Notes under the pieces: generated by a model | What the model saw: the letters and a program-made list of their open reading frames with translations, nothing else | What the model was told of the DNA's origin: nothing | The model's database searches: none | Shown here: one piece after another, positions 36,901 to 48,590 of the stretch | Layout of the letters: every line of letters starts with the position of its first letter | How positions within the stretch are numbered: the first letter of the stretch is position 1 | DNA from: Heterobilharzia americana | Lineage: Eukaryota > Platyhelminthes > Trematoda > Strigeidida > Schistosomatidae | Direction of reading: 5' to 3' | Length of the DNA: 64,000 nt | Assembly: GCA_944470555.2 (NCBI GenBank) | Contig: OX104131.1 | Location: 17,166,515 to 17,230,514, forward strand | Position numbers and translations under genes: made by a program

Positions 36901-38540
36901 AGAAACATGTTGCGATAATTTTTTTGGATTTATTTCGCAAACAGAATTTATAAATCAATGTACAGCCTTCTAACAAGTACCTAAGTTTACTAAGTTACCC
37001 TCTGCGCAAGCATACGAAACAGAAGTCGATCGAAAAACAGACAAATTATATGTGACAACAGTGGGAATAAAGATGAGAATGTAACCAAGAGTCTCGCTTC
37101 CAATCAATGATTTTTACAAACTTTCAATCACTCAGCCTATATCTCCAGATATATGTGATGAGATAATCTACACAAACCTCAACACCATCCTATCGACTTC
37201 TATTTATAGCTTATGTCAACATGATGAACAAGCTGAATCAAAACAGAACTGACCAAGAATCAAGGTTTCATGAAAGATGACTAACTTAAGGAATAGTGGA
37301 CAACATTAAGCACCAACATGTATTACTCATTATTCTTCATTTAGCAGCTATTATGTGACCATTATTGTTATACTGGAAGCAATGATAAGGTATCGTAACA
37401 GGGGACATAGTGTGCTTTAAATCACAACGAGAAAAATGTAAGAAATATGGGAATTTTAAGTCGCCTTGTAAAACTTTCAATATACTACTATGCTGCTGAT
37501 AAAACTAGTCCGTCGAACGACTGCTAACTCAGATAGTAGCATTAATAATACCAATTCAGTTATATTATTGCTTTTTTCGCAATCCATTCGTTTGCCTCTT
37601 CTGTTCTCCTTCAGATCTCATGTCATCTATTGTTTTATGTCTATCATATGCAAATGAACAACACATATCTAGAAGTGAGCAACTTATGTCAAATAGAAGT
37701 GTTTTTTTTCTCCAGACAAGAGTAATTTAGTTAAGTTCTAAGGATTTTTTTTGCCTCATTTGTGACTGAACTCATTAGCAATGGAATGGAACAAGGGAAA
37801 TTTTAACAAGAAATAATAATTCAGAATAAAAGCTATAACAATTATAACTAACTACTTGAGTAGATTAAAATCTCCAAAAATTCAGTACAGCATCTTAGAG
37901 TTTCAGGTTTACAAATGGACATGGTATTGTTCAGTAGTAAACGTCAGAATAAGTCTCTATCTCAATTTCATGGTGTCCTTCCCGCTTCTGACTACGAAAT
38001 CCTCAACTGCACGATTTCCTTATCGTTTTATTTGCTACTTTTCTTGTGAATTCCTTAAGAAGTATCGTTTTATGGTGACCAGATTTCATGTTGTTGTAAT
38101 CAATGATAGCTTGATGAATTTCTAAATTTTCACACTAACGATATCAGGCTATAAAACTGCATGACATTCAACACATTGCCTACGCAGTTATCTTAAATAA
38201 TGAACAAGAACAAGAAAAAACCGAAAAATACACAAACAACCTATAATAAATCATTGTTTATCCTCACAGAATGCATCACATGCTAAGGAGCATAGCTGAA
38301 TAACGAAGGTTAAACGGAAAAGGGAGTGAAATTGATAGATGAAAAGTACAAAACAATGTTTATCACAATCATATTGTTACACATTTAATGTGCACTATAA
38401 AACTAATTCAAGTTTTGTAGTTAAGTAAATAAAAATCGACTATAAACATCTGATAATTTAACACAGGGCATAGAAACAAGACAAAAAACGCATACACAAC
38501 GGTGAATGTTCCTCTACAGGTCTATCGTATATGAAAAAAG
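36901..38540. other. No gene recognised (intronic)
   Basis: An 89-codon plus frame at 37856-38125 shows no motif and looks like chance. Confidence 0.4.
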
Positions 38541-38680
38541 AGTGGCTTTAAAGGTCACACTAGCAACTGATGAGACAGCTAATTACATTCTTCTATTTTA
38601 TAGAAAAGTTCTTTCCCAAGAGAAATACCGAAGCCTGAGTGGACTATTATGCAGTTGCTAGGGTGGTCTTTAAGGCCAGT
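38541..38680. repeat. MITE-like element with terminal inverted repeats
   Basis: 38543-38569 (TGGCTTTAAAGGTCACAC, then TAGCAACTG) is matched by the inverse at 38652-38678 with four mismatches in 27 bases. The whole unit is about 140 bases with no coding capacity. GAAAAA on both sides may be a target duplication but is low complexity. Confidence 0.55.
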
Positions 38681-39049
38681 CGAAAAACAAAGTGGAAAAC
38701 TGTTCTATAATTATTTCATTCAAGAATATTTTTAAAAAACACACGAAAGATAAAAAATGACTATTGTTCTTAGTAGTTTGCTTTAAAGGTTGTACATATC
38801 TCTTTTCTGACTTGAAGCGTTCCATTCCAAACACACTAAGGCACTTATTCCCATACCTGAAGTGCTTTACACAGCCAGGAAGAGTCACCAGTCTAAACAC
38901 TTAACTCTCAGTTAATAGGGAAAACGTTCAAGCACTGTTTCACAGAAGGTGATCTACACAATGAGATACAAAATCTACTTAATGATGAAGTTAGTAGCAT
39001 TCTGTGATGAAATTATATAGGTGTTACTTGGTTGGAGGCAACCGGTAGA
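38681..39049. other. No gene recognised (intronic)
   Basis: Nothing assigned. Confidence 0.4.
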
Positions 39050-39690
39050 AACACCTAGAAATAGGTTTCACGCTTCTTACCACCCCTCAGAAAATCATGT
39101 CTGAAAACTCAATGCAATTAATGTCCCGTCTGACATTCAAACAAGCCTCATCCACTCTTCCACTCACACACTTTACCACTAACCTCTACCAACCACCATT
39201 AACTTCCTGAAGAACTAAATTACACACATCGATTAGTCACTCGACAACAATCCATTACATCCCACCATCTCACCTCACTAATGACCACATTTCATCCATC
39301 ATTTCACACTGCGGTCACAGCTAAAACACTGTGAAATATCACCGTCTACATTCATCCTGGCTCCCTCTAAACAAATAATACTCACAACAGTAGAATACAC
39401 CAAAATTATACTCATTTGAGCACATCCTCATCTATCCAACTCATAAACAATAAACCAAACAAAACTCACAACTATCACTGAAGTAAAACAGTTCAAATTG
39501 AAACATTCCATAACTAATGTCAAAGGAAGAACTGTATAGAAATGGTATATTATTAAATGAACAAGAAAGACATGATTGGAGAGAGTACAAATAAGTGAAA
39601 GGTAATACGTTGTTGAAAATGTCGGTGGATTTTGAGTGATAATTACTACCAGTCGTGAAATATTGTAGCACAACTTCTAGATGACTACAA
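39050..39690. repeat. 640-bp dispersed repeat, copy A1
   Basis: Nearly identical to 52640-53285, from 'GGCAAC' with CCTAGAAATAGGTTTCACGC to GATGACTACAACCAG. Both contain the same minus-strand open frames, which I take as non-coding. No terminal TG/CA or flanking duplication was seen. It could be a solo LTR or a non-autonomous element. Confidence 0.75.
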
Positions 39691-40104
39691 CCAGCCATCG
39701 CCCAATTCCTGAATCGCCTGCATAATGAGTTCCCTACAAAGCAGCGCTAGTAAAAAGGCAGCGATGGTCATCAACTACGCGAAATGTTTTCATAACCTTC
39801 ATCTTTTGCTGTGAACATACTCTCATAGTCATTATCCCCCAGTAGGGAAGTGTTAAGAAACATTTCCTCAATGATAAAACTGGAAACAACTGGAAAAGTA
39901 GAACGCAGCGTCTAGTGAATTGCTTACAGTCCGTTAACTCCAAACACTTTACAGTCAAATAGCTAAACTGCAGTGACCACTTAATAAAAACGTTCAGAAA
40001 ATAAAAGTATGAGCTGTGGATAAAGTCTCTACTTTATCTAAAACAAAAGCTAACTGCAATGAATGGTCACTTTAGAGTAACCAATTTCATATTATCTCTT
40101 TACA
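39691..40104. other. No gene recognised (intronic)
   Basis: Nothing assigned. Confidence 0.4.
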
Positions 40105-40339
40105 AATCAGTGGATCGACTCAAGTTGACACACTTCGCAGAAGCAAACAAAGAAGAGGCGGATAGGAATGGAGTAATTTCAACGCAGATTAAGTAGTGTG
40201 AGAGAATATACAGTTTCAAAACAACCGCTAGTGCAAATATTCAACCTTCGGATGTCAACGAGTAAACACATATATGCCATTGTGACCCATTTTCAGTCAT
40301 CTTACCATGAGTCCTCAACCACTGATTCCTTTCAGAACA
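40105..40339 (-). mobile_element. LINE 3' fragment, reversed, abutting a forward copy
   Basis: It carries the reversed 3' UTR and last coding block (CAACCACTGATTCCTTTCAG) and stops at 40339, exactly where the forward copy begins. Confidence 0.6.
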
Positions 40340-42152
40340 CTTCGAGGAACAGTTTAACTCACCTCCAGTCACCATTGTGTTACCCGCTATCCAATCGAAT
40401 ACTGAATGAAACATTCAGACAAACCCCCAAACACTTCCACAAGTCGAGAAAGCAGCAGGTAACTTCAAACAAAGAAGGGAGGCAACACCACACAAACTAA
40501 CTCTTCAGCTATACAACGATGGTCGCAGAGTCCCTCTAGTCAGGTTAACGCTAGTGTTAACTACTATATGCATTTCAAATACGATCCTCTCCCACTGCTC
40601 CCAATCATTGATTATCCCAGTCTTCAACAAAGGCCAGAAGTCCTCTTCTCATAAACACTGAAGAATCAGCCTCACAAACATAGTGTCTAAAATCATACGT
40701 TCTACAATTCTTCGACATCTGAGTACACCTAGGAAACAGCAAGCCCGAGAAAACCAGGCAAGCAGCCTTCACAACCGGACACAGGTCTATCGACCAAATA
40801 TTCACACTATGCCAGCTTCCGGAACACTTACACACTCACCAACCACCGACAACAGCTGTAGTCCTCAATCCAAAGGCAGCGTACGACTACTCTCTTCGTC
40901 GAGAAGTCTCACTGGAACGTATACCGAGTAACTACATCACTTTATTAAAAGCTCTCTACTCAAACACTCGTCGGCGTCTTACAGCCTATCGTCAGGTGTC
41001 AAGCCACCTATGCTCATACAACACTGGTCTCCGTCAAGGGTGACCACTATCTCCATTCTTATTCAATTTTAAAACAGACATTCTAAAGGAGGTCTCCACC
41101 CCCCACCCCCACCCCCCACCTCCCCGTCACCTGATTACACACACGTTGACCTAATATCAGGGGAATTCTCGTTAAACCTAGAATATCAAAATGACATAGT
41201 CCTTCCTGTTAGGTGAAGACGCTGACAACATGCAGAGTCTTCTGAACACTTTGAGTGGCAATTTCACAATGTACGGCATGCGTTTCTCACCACCCAAATC
41301 CAAATTCTTGCTCCACAATTCGTCTTCAACGGTCTCGCGGATAACAATACAGAGTGTCGACCACCTCACCTACCTGGAAAGAAGGATCAGACCTGGTGGC
41401 CGCCTCAGCGGTCGATGAAATCTCTGCACGGATACAAAAGGCTCGGTTGGCTTTCGCCAACTTACGCCACCTGTGGCCCCACCTTCATATCCGACTGTCT
41501 GTCAACGGTCGCGTGTACTGCACACAAGTCCGCTCTGTTCTACTCAATGTCTGTGAAACATGCCCATTGACGGTGGAAGACATGAACAGGCTGGCTTCAG
41601 GTGTTTGACCACCGTCGCCTTCGTAGTATACGCCGTATCCCATAGTGTCACCACCTGAGTAACACAGAAGTCAACTGTAGAGTTTTAGGGAGAAGAGGTA
41701 AGTTAGTTGACACACCTTTGTGAACCTTCATCGACTGGGATGATTGCCTCCGACATATGTTACGTAGACCTAGTCGTTGTCCGCCTCGTCACACAATGTT
41801 GGTCGAAGTAGGTCCACTCTGGAAAAAGTCTGAAGTGACCAGACTAAAACATAGCATCAATGTATGAAGTCTCTGACTGTTGGTTTGATTCATCCACGGC
41901 GATGTAGACTAGGTGGTTGGGGTCCGCGGGACAAAAGGAACCAGTGGTTGGAGACTCTAGGTGATGGCATGGCTCAGAACCGAAGTCACTGGCGCAGATG
42001 TATACACACATTATCCTCATCTTAACGACGCTATACTGAATCTCTCATTCTTCTTTTCTCTCTTCTCCTACTTTATATTTCTTTTGACTGAAGTTTCTCA
42101 ACTTCATCTTCCACTTCACTGTGTTTTTTTAATTCATGTACTGATATGAGTT
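40340..42152 (+). mobile_element. Broken LINE copy B1, near-identical to B2
   Basis: It begins inside the linker before the RT (AACACTTCGAGGAACAG) and runs through RT and C-terminal tail to just before the 3' end. Motif C reads YQND near 41180 instead of YADD. The RT frame is broken at many places and a C-rich insert lies at 41098-41124. The frame at 41354-41608 keeps EISARIQKARLAFANLRHLW and VRSVLLNVCETCPL. It lacks the last 85 or so bases present in B2. Confidence 0.8.
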
Positions 42153-43734
42153 GCCAATTGCTTTCAACCAACAAAAGCTCAATGCCACTGGACAACACAT
42201 GTAAGAGTAGCATTTCGTCAGTATGGTAAATTGTAATTCCTCGGTAAATAAGCTTATGTTACACAGTGAGACTACCAGACTTTTCGACCATTATGTATTG
42301 TTCGTCATCACAATTTTCGACATTCGCTCAATGTAATTCTGTCACTCATACATACTTTAGTTTCACTGATGGTAATCAGATTCACTATATCATCCGGAAT
42401 GGATGTTAGGTCATTTATTTTGAACATATCGGGAGAAGAATTGATGAACAAAGACATGGAAAACAATGTCTCCGCCTAAATCAATTAGTTTTTGGAATTG
42501 TTGTCCTACCCTACTCAAAAATGTGATTGTGTGTAACCATATCCATTGCAATAGTCAAGGTTTTTTTTCCAAGTAACTTATCTTTTTAGGGTTTATCATT
42601 CTAAACTTGGCTAATTTCTAACACTGTCAACCTGATTGACCCTAATCAGCTAGTTTAGCATAGTTACTTAACCCTCCAATCATTGTACCACATTTGGTGG
42701 ATTAAATTGATCTCTTCCCTTAAGTTAATAGAATCCTCAAATGGAAAAAACTTCTCACTGAACGAGTTCGTAGGCTTGAATGTCATCCCAACTCCCATCT
42801 TTTTAACATTTCTACATGGAGTCTCTGAAGCATTATCAACAGAAGGTTTGAATTTCCTCTCAGTTGTTCTGTAATTACTATTTACATCATGATTAATTCC
42901 CTTTTTTATATGTTCTAATAAACTTCTGAGTCAACAGTTAAGGATACTTGTTGACTTGTAGTCTCTTTTTTATCTGTTTCACATACTTATTTAGGTACTT
43001 TGATTTACTAGCCAGATATCTATGTCAATACATTTAAATAAACAGTAGCTTATAGATGTGCTAAAAAGCATCACTAATGCGTGCAGTAAACACCCTCTTT
43101 AGTAAGACATAGAGGTAAAAACAAGGAAAGTAAACAATTCACATTCATCATTGTAACTTCAAATACTTTCCCCGTGATAGTGGATGGAATTCACTCAAAC
43201 TAATCGACAAAAAATTGATACAAACAATTTGAAGAGATTTAACAGTATTTTACTTGCATAGATTCGACATCAACACCAACCGTAATCTCAAACAGAGTTT
43301 TATGACATAAATCCCATCGATTAAATAGCCGATAAAAAAGAGTCTGACAATCCTGGGAGACGTGTCGCTAAGTACTTACGGAATTCGGTAGTATGTAACT
43401 CATTATAGTCTAAATGATCAGTTGTTCCTTTCTTTCCAAAAAGATTAAAAAAAACTGCAATTTCATAAACTAAACAATAGAAGGATAAACTCTATCAGCA
43501 ATAACACTGAATATGACAAATCTCTTCAGTACTTGGGAGAAGCACCTCCGTAAACTGATGAACTTTCAAATCATCTGCAAGCATATTGACCAATAAGAAT
43601 GAAGTTAGGTTAAAAACAAGAATAGCAAGCGAATGTGAACGAAATTCTATTTTGGTGAGATGGTTCAATAATCAAAGATGGCGGGTACTTCAAAAACTCA
43701 CTGTTCCAGTTAATTAAAAGTTCATTATTATTTG
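42153..43734. other. No gene recognised (intronic)
   Basis: Short frames only. Confidence 0.4.
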
Positions 43735-43960
43735 ACTATCCAAGATAGCCGTAGTTTGGCAGACTAGCATTCATACTAGATGATTGAAGGTGAGATGAAA
43801 ATTTGAACCACGGCAGGTTTCGAAACAGCGACCACCGGGTTTCCACCCCGATATTCTACCAACTAAGCTACATGCATCGAGTCGGAAACCCGGTGGTCAC
43901 GGGTTCGAATCTGGTTGCGGTTCACACTTTCGTCTCACCTTCAATCACCACCCAGTACAA
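43735..43960. repeat. Family C SINE, inverted pair
   Basis: Arms 43781-43844 and 43884-43947 are inverted copies (roughly 80% match) around a 39-base loop that holds the A-box region. Each arm carries a B-box-like sequence (GGTTTCGAAAC or GGGTTCGAATC) and the family end 'ttgaaggtgagatgaaaat'. Confidence 0.6.
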
Positions 43961-44924
43961 ATTAAAAGTTCATTTATTTACTAAAGAAAACAAATAAGTT
44001 TACGAAATGCTATGGAATATTTTAATTCCCTGAAATACTGAAAATTGGTTCAGCTGGAAAAAAGTGTGACGAGAGTTTGGTGTAGAACTACCCTTTGTCT
44101 GTCCATCTGTCTGTCTTTGTTTTAACAGAATAACACTAACAACATAAAACGTGCTGCTAACACGAAAAGTAACGGCTGAGTCAGTGTTTAAACCACTGAG
44201 CCAGAAGCATGATTTATTCAAGGCAACTCATTGAAATGAAAGCATATAACTGACAACAGTTATCACTGTTGACGGATGACTAGCAACTTATAAACAATAT
44301 TAAAAAAGGTAACAATGGTGACCGCATATTAACGAGATATTACAATAGATATGAAAAGATAATAAATTGACCCCTACTACATACGTGAAGAATGAACACA
44401 CATCTACGACAGGTCAAATAATAAGGCCTTAAATATTTGATTGTCAATGACAAAGAGGACCGATTTAAGTGTAAGTGAGTAATTTTCCTATTAAACTCAA
44501 AGGTTTTCCATGATAAAACACAATCGGCTGATAGTGCTTTGTGTCCAAAAAACCCACTGAAGCCATTTACTATCAATCTTACACGAATAAGAGACGGGTT
44601 AGATAAAACTGACGTTGTAATTTCATACCATACACACAACACATAATGATACAATATCACTTCCTGAACAACATTTATTCACTTTCTTGTCTTGTTTACA
44701 AAAAAAGTAACTAAGGTGACTGAACACAATCTATAGAGATAAAACAAAAATCCTGATAATCAATCGAATTTACATAATAACACCACTGGTTGTGCTTATC
44801 AAAAGAACAAATAAATGAATTATCACAAAAATATTCTTTTCTCGATCTATTCGACTGGAAACAGAAAACACTTAATCACCATCATCATCATCATCATGAT
44901 AGATATCAACAAGAGACCAGATAT
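43961..44924. other. No gene recognised (intronic)
   Basis: Short frames; a CAT run at 44879-44896. Nothing else assigned. Confidence 0.4.
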
Positions 44925-45620
44925 TTCGGCGGAACGGTCCAAGTTACTACACCTCATATCACAAACATTAAAGCAATAAGATGAAAGATTAAAAAGGAAA
45001 TAAGGAAGAATCAGTCAAAATAATGAGAAAGTAGTAAAGAGAGGAAGGAGGAATGAGAAAATTTCGAATTCAGTGCGGCGGTTCAGATGAAAATAAAGTG
45101 TAGATATTTTCAAGTTGGTATTCATCATCGACTCACATCGGTTGGAGGAACATTGGAAACCTAGGAGCATTGGACACCAGTTTCGTCCTAGTATAGGGCT
45201 CTTCAGCAGTGCGCATTCATGCTAGGACGAAACAGCCCTCCAGTGCTCCCAGTTTTTCAATGTTCCTCCAACTGATATCAATCCATGATGAATACCAACT
45301 TGAAAAATCTCTAAATCCCTACAACCTCTCAAATCCAAAGTGTAGATACATGTGCGCCATTGACATCGACTCTGAGCCATATCACCTATAGTCTTCAACT
45401 ACGGGTTTCTGTTATCACACAGACCCCAAGTGGCTAGTCTGCATCTCATAAAATGGCTTAGTCAAGGACCTCACGCAGTGATACCGTGTTCCAGTCTAGT
45501 CGTTCCGAGCCTACTTCCAACCTGAACATGCTTCAGCCAACATTGCGCGACGAAGTAGGCGGAAACGCAATCCAAGAGATGATTTACATCACACTTTTGA
45601 CATCATCGGATTCAGTAAGC
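44925..45620 (-). mobile_element. LINE 3' fragment, reversed, split by an E insertion
   Basis: 44925-45094 (3' UTR side) and 45349-45620 (coding side, with GACCCCAAGTGGCTAGTCTG and GACGAAGTAGGCGG) are one reversed fragment. It is interrupted by the E element whose target duplication is at 45095-45106 and 45337-45348. Confidence 0.65.
45095..45348. mobile_element. Family E short inverted dimer with 12-bp target-site duplication
   Basis: AAAGTGTAGATA at 45095-45106 and 45337-45348 flanks an insert of 230 bases. The arms (about 45107-45205 and 45222-45308) are inverted E ends that meet inside the hammerhead block. The tRNA-like centre present in the 31-kb dimer is absent. The right end carries extra sequence (CTAAATCCCTACAACC), so the two ends are not equal. 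Confidence 0.8.
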
Positions 45621-45939
45621 TAAAATGGGAAATGAATTTGTACACATATAACGATGTACTGCAATAATACCATCCATGTAAGAGATGGGTATAAAGTATG
45701 CCCACACACCCTCTACATTTAACAGTACACACACATCGACCCCAAGAATAAACTAATTCACAGAACTATGATCTCAAGATTCAATCAGATCACAACGATC
45801 ATATGAACATCCTCGAGCAATTCGATGTCTAGCATCATTCTAGTCGTTTTTGAAATACATATGGGAATAGCTTCCTGCATCACGCAAAAAATTGGACTGC
45901 TTGTTGTAGGACCTATAAAATAACTGTAATACATTAAGT

Positions 45940-46690
45940 TAATGAATATAAAAGGCTCCACTGGCTTTCACTAACTTTCATCATCTACGGTACCATAGTG
46001 ACATACGATTACCTATTAAGGGCCGAATATACTGTCCTGTAGTTTGTTCTGTTCTACTATATGTCTTTCAAACAGGGTCGTTAAAGGTAGAAGATATGAG
46101 AAGGATTCAAGTGTTTGACTACTGTTCCCTTCGTAGAATAGGCATCATCATATGGCGTCTCCACATCAGTAATGCGAACGTCAGACATAGAGTTTTTGGG
46201 CAGAGGAGGAAACTCAGTTGGTGAGGTCGTGAACCACTTCCATTTGGATGGATGGGACAATATGTCCCACACATGGTCTAGTCACCGTTTGACTCGTCCC
46301 ACAATGTCAGCTGAAGATTTAGGCTGGAAAAGGTTATAGATGGCATAATTAAAACATGGCATCAGTTCATCAAGTCTTTGACTCTTGGCCTAAGCCGTGT
46401 AGAGAATGTCAACTTCCCGGCTGGGATCCATATGAAAATAAAAACCAATGGTCGAAGACTGTGAGAGACATGATTCAGAACCAATCTCACTACCGCAGAC
46501 GTATCCACGCATCATCTGGACTTCAATATTCCACCATTCTTTTTTGCCCTTTTTGATAACTTTCTACTTCGTTTGACTGTTTTCCTCTTTATTTCATCAT
46601 ATCTCATCTTGGTGTATTCTAACCTCATGTGGTGATATGAGATCCGGCAACTTGAACCGTTGCCTAGTAATGCCAGCCTTCTGTACTGAT
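45940..46690 (+). mobile_element. LINE 3' fragment (SR2/RTE-like)
   Basis: It starts at the 'ARIQKA/FANL' block (AAAAGGCTCCACTGGCTTTC), goes through CRECQLPGWDPYENKNQW and ends in a 3' UTR with 'caacttgaaccgttgcctag'. 5'-truncated and frame-broken. Confidence 0.65.
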
Positions 46691-47454
46691 ATTTTCTGTC
46701 TGTTTTACAGTAAATTAGTCTTTACTACTAAATGTCATGAGTATAGTCTTCGAAATAAGAAGTCACTTTAAACGAGTAAAAAGGAGTGAACTAATAAGAT
46801 TTAATACAACAAGACCGGGATGAATTACTCAAGTGACCTGTATATCTCACATTCAAAGTAAATCAGCAGGAGAACTACAGCGTGTCTCTTGTCGAACATG
46901 TTAAGAAAAGACATTAAGCTAAAAATTACATCCAAACGCTCTATAAAAATTATCACTAGTCACCAATTTATGGGTTAATATTACACCGTCCTATAAAACG
47001 GCTGTAAAACATGACCAATGAAGTTGAAGGACGCATAAGGGTCTCAGGGACTCGATCACTATTGCATTCGTACTACTATCTGCATCTGGCAAAATAAGAG
47101 AATGAAATATTCTGCAGTTAGTTGAAGGATAATCAACGCAGTTATGTGAGGTGTGACATGTAAAATGCATGCTAAACAATCATCCACGTATATGCACTGC
47201 GCTGACTGGAGTATGATTATACTGGAAGCAAAATAGAACACTCCAAGCTGACTGGACATGATATTAATCAATCAAGTGACTGACGACAGTCATGTGAAAA
47301 AACTGTAGACTTTTGTATAAGGCTCCAAAAGGTAAGCCAATTTGATGACTGACAAATTTAGACGGTGTGAATCACAATCGATGATAGCAATGCAGATACA
47401 TTTATACCATATCTTCTTATTAACCCTGACAATATTATTGCGATATTATTTCAG
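46691..47454. other. No gene recognised (intronic)
   Basis: Nothing assigned. Confidence 0.4.
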
Positions 47455-47730
47455 GTTGGTATTCATCATTGACTGATATCAGTTGGAGAAACACTGGAAA
47501 CCAGCGAGCACTGGATATTATTGGGTGGAAAGCGGCTATCAGTAGAATCCAGGACGCAAGTTTCGTCCTATTTGGGTCTCAACAGCTGCTATATTAATTA
47601 TACCAAGCGAACGAGGAACGGCTATCATGACTCAGTGACCTGGATTCTATCATTAATATCAAAACTGAAAACATCGGGGCATTCGAATCGATTCAGTCCA
47701 ATCAATGAGAGAGATTTACAAGCTATATAA
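47455..47730. repeat. E fragment fused to a decayed family D inverted pair
   Basis: 47455-47517 is an E end stopping at GAGCACTGGA. 47518-47600 is a minus-strand D hammerhead block (CTGTTGAG core, A6 lost, but GAAAC and GTC kept). 47610-47730 is a plus-strand D tail (ATTAATATCAAAACTGAAAA). Confidence 0.5.
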
Positions 47731-47945
47731 CAACTAAACGATATTTTATGTTTCACTATACCATTTTACTGTTGACCTCAACTCTTTATAACCGCTCATA
47801 TCGCTGTATTGAATTCACTGCTTTCCGTCTTCTTGGTTTCACTTCTCTATCCTGAGGTGAAGTGTAACAATATGAACCAACATGTAATTATCCAAGAACA
47901 TTTTTATAATTGAATACAAACAAGCATATACACATAGACTCATAC

Positions 47946-48397
47946 CTAGCTGTGGTGATAATGACAATCGACTGAATTCTTTCCTCCGAAATAACGGCTC
48001 ATTGGTTGATGTGACTGACGACTTCGAACGTATAGGAGTGGTTGTCGATGATGCGGCGATGGTGCCGATGCCTGGTGCATCGGTAGGGGTCACTAGTGAG
48101 GATGGTAAAACAACCTGTTTTGGCACCTCGTATGGATCTTCAAGTTTACTGAATAGTTTTTGTAGGTGTGACTTTTTCGGTGGTAAAGGAGGTGGAGGAG
48201 GAGAATCGGAGGATAGTAAAAGTGAACTGCTTCTATCGAAACTAAATAATCCATCTGGTGAATCAGAAGCGATTCCATTAATTGACTGACCAGATAATTG
48301 TAGTATATCAGAGACTTGTGAATTTCTATTCTCACTAGATGTACCAGGAGTATCGATTGCGGTTTTAGCCACATCGATAAAAACGGGTGGTGACGGG
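47946..48397 (-). CDS. Internal coding exon: proline-rich, SH3/SH2-ligand segment of the AFAP1-like gene
   Basis: The exon has 150 complete codons, open throughout. On the minus strand a pyrimidine tract ending TTTCAG precedes it and GTATGAG follows it, both good schistosome splice sites. It needs two bases from an exon upstream, so it is not the first exon. The segment is Ser-rich (residues 20-65), then has PPPPPLPPKK at residues 66-75, a basic/hydrophobic stretch, and DPYEVPK at 87-93. PPLPP is a typical SH3 ligand and YxxP a typical Crk/Abl-class SH2 ligand when phosphorylated. AFAP1-family proteins carry comparable Src-binding motifs before their first PH domain. The rest is low-complexity Ser/Thr. 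No catalytic residues are expected. It could belong to another PH adaptor; the AFAP assignment rests mainly on the third exon. Confidence 0.75.
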
Positions 48398-48469
48398 CTG
48401 AAAGGAAAAAAGTCAATAATTAATTAGGCAGACAGTAAATACATTTTATCAGAGTGATTATATGAGATA

Positions 48470-48590
48470 GCCGTGGTTTGACAGGCTCATATGGATCCTA
48501 GGTGATGATGAGCGCAGATGAAATAAAAAATCTGAGTTGCAACAGGATTTAAACCGCTAAAATTTGAAAGTCATAGAGTTGTGAATAAAC
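48470..48590 (-). repeat. Family C SINE fragment
   Basis: GATAGCCGTGGTTTGACAGG and AATCTGAGTTGCAACAGGAT match the C family; the A-box half is missing. It lies just outside the proline-rich exon. Confidence 0.45.

Larger units (their letters stand above)
6143..48397 (-). other. AFAP1-like adaptor gene, span of the three exons found
   Basis: This minus-strand gene is defined by three coding exons, 48397-47946, 27034-26881 and 6476-6143. Exon 1 ends one base into a codon (G), exon 2 starts with AG, and together they make GAG. Exon 2 ends with AT, exon 3 starts with A, and together they make ATA. Both junctions therefore join in frame. The introns are 27035-47945 and 6477-26880, each about 20 kb and packed with repeats, as is common in schistosomes. 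The product would be a proline-rich segment, a Ser/Thr linker and a PH domain, an arrangement that suits actin-filament-associated/Src-adaptor proteins. The start-codon exon, any second PH domain and the 3' end were not seen. Extra exons with symmetric phase could be hidden in the introns. Confidence 0.68.

Noticed and set aside
37856..38125. 89-codon plus-strand frame
   Set aside because: No motif, no splice acceptor and no repeat elsewhere; consistent with chance in a long intron.
39428..39698. Minus-strand frames shared by both 640-bp repeats
   Set aside because: Two overlapping frames are conserved only because the copies are nearly identical; no start context or known domain.
48002..48289. 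95-codon plus-strand frame, Gly/Val/Asp-rich
   Set aside because: It is the antisense of the proline-rich exon; codon pattern and splice sites favour the minus strand.
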